Shown in pieces: positions 57,481-64,000 of a DNA stretch of 64,000 nucleotides. Made by a program: the position numbers and the translations under genes. Location of the stretch: contig NZ_CP014518.1 in assembly GCF_001577305.1 (NCBI RefSeq), positions 124,001 to 188,000 of the forward strand. Reading direction: 5' to 3'. The notes under the pieces are model-generated. The model ran no database searches. It had not been told where the DNA came from and saw nothing but the letters and a program-made list of their open reading frames with translations. Source of the DNA: Sinomonas atrocyanea (GTDB lineage Bacteria; Actinomycetota; Actinomycetes; Actinomycetales; Micrococcaceae). The first letter of the stretch is position 1, and each line of letters opens with the position of its first letter.

Positions 57481-58392
57481 GTGATCGACATTGCTGGCGC
57501 CCCGGTCAGCTTCGGCCTCTTCGCCCTCGGCGACGCCGAGGGCGGCACGCTCCCGGGTCCGGACGGGCTCTGCGCCGTCCTGGCCCGCCAGGGCTACACC
57601 GGGATCGACCTCGGACCACTCGGCTTCCTCGGCCGCGGCCGAGAGCTCACCGACCGGCTCGCACGCCACGGGCTCGCGCTCGCCGGCGGGTGGATCGACC
57701 TCCCGTTCACCGAGGACGAGCGTCTTCCCGCGGCCCTCGAGGTCCTCGAGACAGTGCTCGACGCGTTCGCCGAGGCCGCGGCGGGGGCCGGCGGGACGGC
57801 CCGCGCCGCCCTGCCGACGCTCGCGGACAGCGGGTCCGGAGTCCTCCGCCATCCCGGCACCGGGTGGCAGCCGGCACTCGACGAGGACCAGTGGCGCCGC
57901 CTGACGCGCAACATCCGGCTCGCCGTCGAACGCGTCCGGGCCCGGGGGTTCGAGCCGACCTTCCACCACCACGCCGGAACCTGGATCGAATCGCCGCAGG
58001 ACATCGACCGGCTGCTCGAGGAGACCGACGTCGGCCTGACCCTGGACACCGGCCACCTCCTCCTCGCCGGCGGCGACCCCGTCGGCGCGCTCGCCCGCTG
58101 GGGGGACCGGATCAACCACGTGCACCTCAAGGACGCCCGCGTCGACGTCCTCCGTTCCGTGGCAGAGACCGGCGGCACGCTCCGTGACGTCTGGACGCGC
58201 GGAGCCTTCGTGCCGCTCGGGCACGGCGACCTCGACGTCGACGGCTTCATGGGCGGACTCCTCGGGCAGGGGTACGACGGGTGGCTCGTCATCGAGCAGG
58301 ACCGTGTTCCCCGACCCGGCGAGGACCCCAGCGCCGTCGAGCGCGACCATGCCATCAACCGACACGCCCTCAGGAAGTGGATACCCTCATGA
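57481..58392 (+). CDS. sugar phosphate isomerase/epimerase (AP-endonuclease 2-like TIM barrel)
   Basis: This 303-residue IolE/Xyl-isomerase-like TIM barrel begins AGAPVSFGLFALGD and has FTFHHHAGTWIES-like metal ligands (FHHHAGTWIESPQDI), LTLDTGHLLLAGGDP, INHVHLKDARVD and FVPLGHGDLDVDG. Its substrate is unknown; inosose dehydratases and hydroxypyruvate isomerases share the fold. GTG 57481 follows GGAAGGAACGAGAC. It is coupled to the oxidoreductase gene by an ATGA overlap. Confidence 0.85.
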   Translation: MIDIAGAPVSFGLFALGDAEGGTLPGPDGLCAVLARQGYTGIDLGPLGFLGRGRELTDRLARHGLALAGGWIDLPFTEDERLPAALEVLETVLDAFAEAAAGAGGTARAALPTLADSGSGVLRHPGTGWQPALDEDQWRRLTRNIRLAVERVRARGFEPTFHHHAGTWIESPQDIDRLLEETDVGLTLDTGHLLLAGGDPVGALARWGDRINHVHLKDARVDVLRSVAETGGTLRDVWTRGAFVPLGHGDLDVDGFMGGLLGQGYDGWLVIEQDRVPRPGEDPSAVERDHAINRHALRKWIPS

Positions 58393-59522
58393 CCGTCCTC
58401 CGCATCGGAGTCGTCGGACTCGGCGCCATCGCCCAGTCCGTCCACCTGCCCCTCCTCTCACGCCGCTGGGACCTCTTCGAGATCGCCGCGGTCGCCGACG
58501 CCTCCCCCTCGCTCCGGGCGAGCATCGGCGAGCAGTACGGAATCGGGCCCGGGCACCGGCACGAGAGCCTCGCCGCGCTCCTCGACTCGGAGAGCCTGGA
58601 CGCCGTGGTGCTCCTGACCTCCGGCTCGCACGGCACCGACGCCCTCGCCGCGATCCGCCAAGGGGTCCCGGTCCTGTGCGAGAAGCCCCTCGCCTACTCG
58701 GTCCGGGAAGCGGAGGAGCTCCGCGCCGCCGAGGAGGCCCAGGGGCGCCCCATGCTCCTGCTCGGCTACATGAAGGAGTACGACCCCGCGGTGCTCGCCC
58801 TGGGCTCCACCCTGCCGCCGGCCGAGGGGGTCCGGTACGTCGGGGTCGAGGTCCTGCACCCGAGCGGGGCCTCGCAGCTCGCCTACGCGAACCTCCGCCC
58901 GGCTGCGGGGGACGTTCCCGCCGAGGCCCTGGCGCGGTTCCGGGACGCCGACCGGACCCACCTCGACGCAGCCCTCGGCGGGGAAGCGCCCGACCTTGCC
59001 CGCCGGCTCTACGCCAACGTGGTGCTCGGCAGCCTCATCCACGACATCGCCCTGGTCCGCTCGCTGTTCGGACCCCTCCGGACGGTGGAGGCCGTGCGCC
59101 ACTGGGCCCCCCAGGACGACCCGGGATCGATCGAGGTCGCCGGAACCCTGGGCTCGGGCGCCCGGTTCCACCTCAACTGGCACTACATGGCGGACTACCC
59201 CGAGTACCGGGAGACCGTCACGGTCCATCACACGGAAGGGAGCGCCGAGCTCACGTTCGGCGTGCCCTACCTCCTCAACAGCCCCACGCGCCTGCGGACC
59301 GTCGAGCGCGAGGGCGCCGGCGTCGTCGTCCGCGAAAGGAACGACGTGACCGAAGCCTTCGAGACCGAATGGGAGGCGTTCCACGCCATGGTGACCCAGA
59401 AGCAGCCCCCGCCCACCGGGATCCCCGAGGGGACCACCGACCTGCGCACGGCCCAGAAGATCATGCGCGTGCTGCTGGACGGGATGGGCATGGAGGCCGC
59501 GGGAGAGGTGGCGGGGGCGTGA
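58389..59522 (+). CDS. Gfo/Idh/MocA-family oxidoreductase
   Basis: The 377-residue NAD(P)-dependent sugar oxidoreductase has VLRIGVVGLGAIAQSVHLPL at the Rossmann start, the EKPLAYSVREAEEL motif with the catalytic Lys, and a C-terminal beta-sheet domain with a substrate His (GSLIHDIALVRSLFG). It may oxidise the sugar released by the GH38 enzyme, or take part in keto-sugar deglycosylation. It overlaps the upstream isomerase and lies 2 bases before the mannosidase start. Confidence 0.88.
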   Translation: MTVLRIGVVGLGAIAQSVHLPLLSRRWDLFEIAAVADASPSLRASIGEQYGIGPGHRHESLAALLDSESLDAVVLLTSGSHGTDALAAIRQGVPVLCEKPLAYSVREAEELRAAEEAQGRPMLLLGYMKEYDPAVLALGSTLPPAEGVRYVGVEVLHPSGASQLAYANLRPAAGDVPAEALARFRDADRTHLDAALGGEAPDLARRLYANVVLGSLIHDIALVRSLFGPLRTVEAVRHWAPQDDPGSIEVAGTLGSGARFHLNWHYMADYPEYRETVTVHHTEGSAELTFGVPYLLNSPTRLRTVEREGAGVVVRERNDVTEAFETEWEAFHAMVTQKQPPPTGIPEGTTDLRTAQKIMRVLLDGMGMEAAGEVAGA

Positions 59523-59524
59523 CG

Positions 59525-62266
59525 ATGACCAGCAGCGTCACGGCAGGGGGCCAGGACCAGGCCGCGGAGACGGGGATCGTCCTCGTGCCGCACACCCACT
59601 GGGACCGCGAGTGGTACGAGCCGTTCCACGTGTTCCGCTACCGGCTCGTCACCGTGCTCGACGCGGTGCTCGGGATGGCCGAGGCGGATCCCCGGTTCCG
59701 GTTCACCCTCGACGGCCAGACGGCTGCGATCGAGGACTACCTCGAGATCAGGCCCGAGAGCCGGGAACGGGTCGCGGCCGCCGTTGCCCGCGGCCAGCTC
59801 GCCCTCGGCCCCTGGCACATCCTCCTCGACGAGTTCCTCTGCTCGGGCGAGACGATCGTCCGGAACCTCCAGCTGGGCATGGCCGGCGCGCAGGCGCTCG
59901 GCGGCAGCATGGCGATCGGCTACCTGCCCGACATGTTCGGGCACGTCGCCCAGATGCCGCAGATCCTCCGGCGTGCTGGCATCGAGCATGCGAGCCTCTG
60001 GAGGGGGGTGCCGTCCGAGGTGGCAGAGCACTCCTTCCTCTGGGAGTCCCCGGACGGTTCCGCGGTGCGCGTCGAGTACCTCTTCGACGGCTACGGCAAC
60101 GCCCTGGACCTCCTGGCCATCCCCGAGAAGATCCCCGCTGCGCTGGCCGGCTACCGCGACCGGACCCGCTCCCGCTGGGCCGGGGCCCCGATCCTGGGCA
60201 TGCTCGGAACCGACCACATGGCCCCGGACCCACGCCTCATGGAGTGGGTGGACCGCTATGGGGACGAGCCCTTCCCCATCACGGTCGGAACGCTCGAGGA
60301 CTACGTCCGCGGGCTGGGCCCCGACCGACCCGCCCGCACTATCCGGGGCGAGCTGCGCTCGCACGCCCGCGGCAACATCCTCCCCGGCGTCTTCTCGATC
60401 CGGCGCGGGCTGAAGACGGCGATGAGCCGCGCCGAATCGCTGGTCCTCGAGGCAGAGCGGCTCGCGGCAGCCCACACGGCGGCCGATTTCGAACCCTATC
60501 TGGGGATGGCCTGGCGCCGGATCATCGAGTCGAGCGCTCACGACTCCGTGGTCGGCTCAGGGACGGACGAGACCGTGCTGCAGGTCGACGCGCGGCTCCA
60601 GGAGGCCGCCCAGCTGGCCCGCTCGGTCCGCGATGACGTGCTCTCGCGGGTGACCCGGGACGTCCCGGAGGATGCCTTCTCGGTGGTCAACTCGCTGCCG
60701 TTCCCCCGCCCCGGCCTCGTCGAGCTGACCATCGCCCGCGGGAACGCGGACGCGCCCCTCGTCGCCGAGACAGCGGACGGGGCGATCCTTCCCGCGCAGC
60801 CCGTCGGCGAGCTGCCCACCGTGCTCGGAGACGAGACGATGGACGCCTCCGTCCTGGTGGCACGCGTGATGAACCGTATCCACGGGCGCGAGCTCTTCGG
60901 CCAGCTGATCGACGCCTACCGCATCGAGCCGGGGCTCCTCGAGTTCTCCGTGGCCGAGGTCCCTGCCGCGCCGGTGTTCGACATCGCCGAGTTCGCCTCC
61001 GCGCTGGAGGCCGCGGTGGGCAGCAGCCCCGGCCCGTGGCAGCTGAGGATCCTCGCCCAGCGCCGGACCCGCGTCCTCGTCGACGTGCCCGTGCCCGCCT
61101 CCGGGACCACCGCGCTGCGCGTGCGCCCGGGGACCGAGGTCGCGTGCCCCGGCGGCGTCCGCTGCGTCGACGGCGGCCTCGCCAACGGCGCCGTCACCGC
61201 GACCATCGAGGCGGACGGCACCCTGACGGTGAGCGCGGCCGACGGGACGATGCTGCGCGGGGTAGGCGCCTTGGTCGACGGCGGCGACAGCGGCGACACG
61301 TACAACTACGGGCCCCCAGCCAGGGACCTCCTGGTCAGCAGCCCGTCCGAGGTGGGGGTGGAGGTGCTCGAGGAGGGGCCGCTCCGCGCGGTCATCCGGG
61401 TAGTCCGCCACTACGCCTGGCCCCGGGCGCTCGACCCCGCAACCGGGGGCCGGTCCGAGGACACGGTGGACGTCCCCGTGGTGATGGATGTGGAGCTCCG
61501 GCGCGGGGAGCCGTTCGTCCGCCTCTCCGTGCGCTTCCGCAACCCGGCGGCCGACCACCGTCTGCGCCTGCATATTCCGTTGCCGGAATCTGTCTCGGGC
61601 TCGGCTTCGGAGGGCCAGTTCGCCGTGACGCGGCGTGGTCTCACGGCCGAGGGCGGAGGCGGCGAGCATCCCCTTCCGACCTTCCCCGCCTACCGGTTCA
61701 TCTCGGCCGGCCCGGCCACGGTGCTCGTCCGGGAGGCGACCGAATACGAGATCGTCGACGCCTGCGAGATCGCCCTGACCGTGCTGCGGGCCGTCGGATC
61801 GATGAGCGTCAACGTCCACCCCCTCCGGGACGAGCCGGCTGCGGCAGAGATCCCCGTTCCCGGCGCCCAGGAGCTGGGCGCCGAGGTGGGCATCGAGCTC
61901 GCCGTCGTCCCCTCGGCGGAGGGCTGGTCCGAGGCGGGGGCCGTCCGGCTCTCTGAACTCTTCACCTCCCCGGTGGCCGCGGTGCGCGGTCTCGGGGGCC
62001 GCGGGGGGACGCTGCCCCGGCCGTCGGAGGGGCTGCGGCTCGAGGGCCACGGCACCCGCCTGACGAGCCTCCGGCGGGTCGGCGGAGCGCTGGAGGCCAG
62101 GCTCGTGCTCTTCGCGGACGAGCCGGAGGACGCGGTCCTCTCGGGGACCTTCTGCCGCGCCGCCACCGTCGACCTGACGGGAGCGGTGCTCGAGGACACG
62201 GCCGCCGAGGGGCGCCTCGCGCTCCGTCTGCAGCCCTGGGAGATCCGGACCGTGCGGCTCTCCTGA
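59525..62266 (+). CDS. alpha-mannosidase, glycoside hydrolase family 38
   Basis: This 913-residue enzyme removes terminal alpha-mannose. VPHTHWDREWYEPFHVFRYR carries zinc ligands H25 and D27; the nucleophile is D136 in AIGYLPDMFGHVAQMP; a later zinc His is H339 in ESSAHDSVVGSGTDE. The C-terminal half is the beta-sandwich GH38 domain (VVMDVELRRGEPFVRLSVRF). ATG 59525 was preferred to a much longer upstream frame that lies inside the oxidoreductase gene. No signal peptide, so it acts inside the cell on imported glycosides. Confidence 0.93.
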   Translation: MTSSVTAGGQDQAAETGIVLVPHTHWDREWYEPFHVFRYRLVTVLDAVLGMAEADPRFRFTLDGQTAAIEDYLEIRPESRERVAAAVARGQLALGPWHILLDEFLCSGETIVRNLQLGMAGAQALGGSMAIGYLPDMFGHVAQMPQILRRAGIEHASLWRGVPSEVAEHSFLWESPDGSAVRVEYLFDGYGNALDLLAIPEKIPAALAGYRDRTRSRWAGAPILGMLGTDHMAPDPRLMEWVDRYGDEPFPITVGTLEDYVRGLGPDRPARTIRGELRSHARGNILPGVFSIRRGLKTAMSRAESLVLEAERLAAAHTAADFEPYLGMAWRRIIESSAHDSVVGSGTDETVLQVDARLQEAAQLARSVRDDVLSRVTRDVPEDAFSVVNSLPFPRPGLVELTIARGNADAPLVAETADGAILPAQPVGELPTVLGDETMDASVLVARVMNRIHGRELFGQLIDAYRIEPGLLEFSVAEVPAAPVFDIAEFASALEAAVGSSPGPWQLRILAQRRTRVLVDVPVPASGTTALRVRPGTEVACPGGVRCVDGGLANGAVTATIEADGTLTVSAADGTMLRGVGALVDGGDSGDTYNYGPPARDLLVSSPSEVGVEVLEEGPLRAVIRVVRHYAWPRALDPATGGRSEDTVDVPVVMDVELRRGEPFVRLSVRFRNPAADHRLRLHIPLPESVSGSASEGQFAVTRRGLTAEGGGGEHPLPTFPAYRFISAGPATVLVREATEYEIVDACEIALTVLRAVGSMSVNVHPLRDEPAAAEIPVPGAQELGAEVGIELAVVPSAEGWSEAGAVRLSELFTSPVAAVRGLGGRGGTLPRPSEGLRLEGHGTRLTSLRRVGGALEARLVLFADEPEDAVLSGTFCRAATVDLTGAVLEDTAAEGRLALRLQPWEIRTVRLS

Positions 62267-62285
62267 AGGACGTCTCTCCCGCCGG

Positions 62286-63224
62286 TCACCCGTGCCGGTC
62301 GAGCGCCGCGAGCAGGCGCTTGACCGAGCCGCCGAGGTTCCACGCGGCGGCGAGCCCCTCGAGCTCGCGGCGGGGGCCGCCGTCGACCGCGCGGAGCCGC
62401 GCCGCGGCGGCGTCGAGCGTGGGGAGGTCGAGGTCGCGGACCACGTTCACCACCGCGGGCGCCACGTCCAGGTAGTCCGCGGCGGCGGCGAGCTTGGCCC
62501 GCATCGGGGCGGGCAGCCCGCTGGCCGGGTCCTCCGCCGCCTCGAGGAGGCCCTCGAGCGTGCCGAAGCGGGCGAGCAGGGTCGCGGCGGACTTCTCGCC
62601 GATGCCCGCCACGCCGGGCAGCCCGTCCGAGGCGTCGCCGCGCAGCACCGCGTAGTCGGCGTACTGCTCGGGCAGCACGCGGTACTTGTCCACCACCACG
62701 GCGTCGGTGACGGTCTCGAGGTTCTTCATGCCGCGGGCGGTATAGACGACGCGCACGCCGCGGGCGTCGCTGACCACCTGGAAGAGGTCGCGGTCGCCGG
62801 TCACCACGTCCACGGGCAGTTCGGCGCGCGCGGCGTAGGTGCCGATGACGTCGTCCGCCTCGTGCTCGGGGGCACCGACGACGGCGATCCCGGCGAGGCC
62901 CAGCACGTGGCGGATCAGCGGGACCTGGGCGACGAGCCCCGCGGGGACCGTCTCGACGTCGGGGCCGTCCGCGACCTGCCGCTCCACGCGGTGGGCCTTG
63001 TAGGAGGGGATGAGGTCGACGCGCCACTGGGGGCGCCAGTCGTCGTCCCAACACGCCACGAGGTGCGTGGCGCCGAAGTCCGCGGTGAGCCGGGCGATCA
63101 TGTCCAGCAGGCCCCGGACGGCATTGACCGGCGTCCCGTCCTCCCGCCTGATCGTCTCGGGCACGCCGTGGAAGGCACGGAAGTACAGCGAGGCGGTGTC
63201 GAGGAGCATCAGGCGCTCGGTCAT
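62286..63224 (-). CDS. 5'-3' exonuclease (FEN/PolI N-terminal type)
   Basis: This 312-residue nuclease resembles the DNA polymerase I 5' nuclease. It starts RLMLLDTASLYFRAFHGVPE, has CWDDDWRPQWRVDLIPSYKA, the acidic PEHEADDVIGTYAA, VVTGDRDLFQVVSD and VLRGDASDGLPGVAGIGEKS (H3TH region). These are the metal and DNA-binding motifs of the family. Stand-alone forms occur across actinobacteria with a housekeeping role in Okazaki-fragment or flap processing. ATG 63224 was chosen. Confidence 0.93.
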   Translation of the reverse strand: MTERLMLLDTASLYFRAFHGVPETIRREDGTPVNAVRGLLDMIARLTADFGATHLVACWDDDWRPQWRVDLIPSYKAHRVERQVADGPDVETVPAGLVAQVPLIRHVLGLAGIAVVGAPEHEADDVIGTYAARAELPVDVVTGDRDLFQVVSDARGVRVVYTARGMKNLETVTDAVVVDKYRVLPEQYADYAVLRGDASDGLPGVAGIGEKSAATLLARFGTLEGLLEAAEDPASGLPAPMRAKLAAAADYLDVAPAVVNVVRDLDLPTLDAAAARLRAVDGGPRRELEGLAAAWNLGGSVKRLLAALDRHG

Positions 63225-63434
63225 AGCCCATCCTGACACGGACGTGGCGCGGGGCGGAGTCCTGGCTAGGGTCGAAACGCCTCTGGCGGCGGACGGATAT
63301 GACTGATATTGTCATGCGACCGTCACCGCGCACCATGCGCAAGGCATGACCGGGCCAGGGCTCCAAACAGCGGAGCTGGCCCGTTTCCTTGCTCGGTGTC
63401 GGCACGCTGGATGTTCACAGAATTGAGGAGATCA

Positions 63435-63623
63435 ATGGCGATCACCGTGGAATCACCGTCAGCCTCGGGGGGTCGGCCCGCAACGGCGCGACATCAGAAG
63501 GCCCCGGACCTCGGACGTCGAGAAGAGCAGGCGCTCCACGCCCTGGTCAAGGCGGGGATGAGCACGCAGACGGCTATGGAGCAGATCGTGCGCCTCGCCG
63601 CCGGAGACATCTGGTCGGGCTGA
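63435..63623 (+). CDS. small hypothetical protein, 62 aa
   Basis: No family recognised. ATG 63435 has a strong GAGGAG ribosome site. The product has a polar N-terminus and a helical C-terminal half (REEQALHALVKAGMSTQTAM, EQIVRLAAGDIWSG) with no cysteines or membrane segment. The 210-bp gap upstream (63225-63434) holds its promoter and nothing else recognisable. Confidence 0.5.
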   Translation: MAITVESPSASGGRPATARHQKAPDLGRREEQALHALVKAGMSTQTAMEQIVRLAAGDIWSG

Positions 63624-63684
63624 GTCGACGAGCCACGCGCCCTGCTGCCTGAGCGGGAGCGCCGCGGCGCTACGAGAGCCGCGC

Positions 63685-64000
63685 CTACTCTGCCGCGGAG
63701 AGCCCGCGCCCGATCAGGCTGCCCCCGAACCCGACCAGGAGCTCGCGGGGCGAGGCGAAGACCTCGGCCGCGCCCGCCTCCTCGAGTTCGGCGGCGCTGT
63801 ACCCGCCGCACGCGAGCCCGATGGTCGGGATGCCCAGCGCTGAAGAGGCCTGCACGTCCCAGACGGCGTCGCCCACGAACACGACCTCGGATGCCTCCAG
63901 CCCTCCGGCCCTGAGCGCCGCCTCGAGGATGTCCGGCGCGGGCTTGGGCTCGTCCGCATCGGCCGAGCTGGTCGCCGCGTCCACCGACCCCTCGGCGTCC
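63685..64000 (-). CDS. HAD-superfamily hydrolase, C-terminal part (partial)
   Basis: The leftward frame runs open to the window edge and ends at 63685. It contains KPAPDILEAALRAGGLEASE and VVFVGDAVWDVQASSALGIP, the lysine motif 3 and acidic motif 4 of HAD hydrolases, then the SAAELEEAGAAEVFASPREL tail. This is typical of phosphoglycolate-phosphatase-like or beta-phosphoglucomutase-like HAD proteins. The nucleophile region lies beyond the window, so the substrate cannot be judged. Confidence 0.85.
   Translation of the reverse strand, partial: DAEGSVDAATSSADADEPKPAPDILEAALRAGGLEASEVVFVGDAVWDVQASSALGIPTIGLACGGYSAAELEEAGAAEVFASPRELLVGFGGSLIGRGLSAAE

Overview
The window is high-GC DNA (roughly 70 percent G+C by eye) with short intergenic gaps, GTG starts, ATGA/GTGA start-stop overlaps, actinobacterial-type lipoproteins and a DipZ-like CcdA-thioredoxin fusion. 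Together these point to a high-GC Gram-positive soil actinobacterium, most likely Micrococcaceae (Arthrobacter/Sinomonas-like). The family-level guess is inference. No rRNA, tRNA, CRISPR array, transposase, integrase or phage gene was seen.

Region by region. 1-0.6 kb: the end of a MarR-type regulator and a small conserved-looking protein, followed by a 14-bp tandem repeat that folds back on itself. 0.8-5.9 kb: a complete urease operon, ureABCEFGD. 5.9-8.7 kb: an RNase Z-like hydrolase, soxR, a flavin reductase behind a textbook SoxR box with a 19-bp promoter spacer, and a membrane protein.

8.8-37.6 kb: a large catabolic island. Rightward genes encode a ribose-type ABC importer, a glycerol-1-phosphate-dehydrogenase (AraM)-like enzyme, an FGGY kinase, an AraL/NagD-like HAD phosphatase, and a 2-oxoacid/acetoin-dehydrogenase-like complex whose E2 is split in two: a free 80-residue lipoyl domain and a catalytic core without lipoyl domain, with a class II aldolase gene between them. 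Leftward genes follow: an ascorbate-type PTS EIIC with two truncated EIIB genes fused head to head, a PepD dipeptidase, a second ribose-type ABC importer, an epoxide-hydrolase-like enzyme and a beta-keto-acid cleavage enzyme. A SorC-family regulator is divergent from a GlpD-like dehydrogenase, a second FGGY kinase, a lipoate-ligase-like protein and lipoyl synthase. Five promoter regions in this island share a near-palindromic motif (consensus RAATTKWWATTC), suggesting one regulon, probably controlled by the SorC-family protein. The simplest reading is import of a polyol or unusual ketose, oxidation and phosphorylation, cleavage by aldolase and by a TPP/lipoyl complex, with cofactor lipoylation encoded in the same regulon. 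The substrate is not known.

37.5-41.8 kb: a DipZ-like thiol protein, an Ala/Gln-rich secreted protein and a berberine-bridge-type flavoprotein oxidase. 41.9-45.8 kb: a gluconate-type locus (GntK, MFS carrier, GntR/FadR regulator) with a perfect operator palindrome, plus a homoserine-dehydrogenase-like gene. 45.9-50.4 kb: a small acidic protein, a P-loop kinase, an NCS1 permease behind two perfect palindromes, a hydantoin-racemase-like enzyme lacking one expected cysteine, and a YeiH-family membrane protein. 50.5-62.3 kb: a ROK regulator divergent from a mannoside-type cluster (MalEFGK-like ABC importer with a frameshifted ATPase, PHP hydrolase, TIM-barrel isomerase, Gfo/Idh/MocA oxidoreductase, GH38 alpha-mannosidase). 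62.3-64 kb: a 5'-3' exonuclease, a small protein and the end of a HAD hydrolase.
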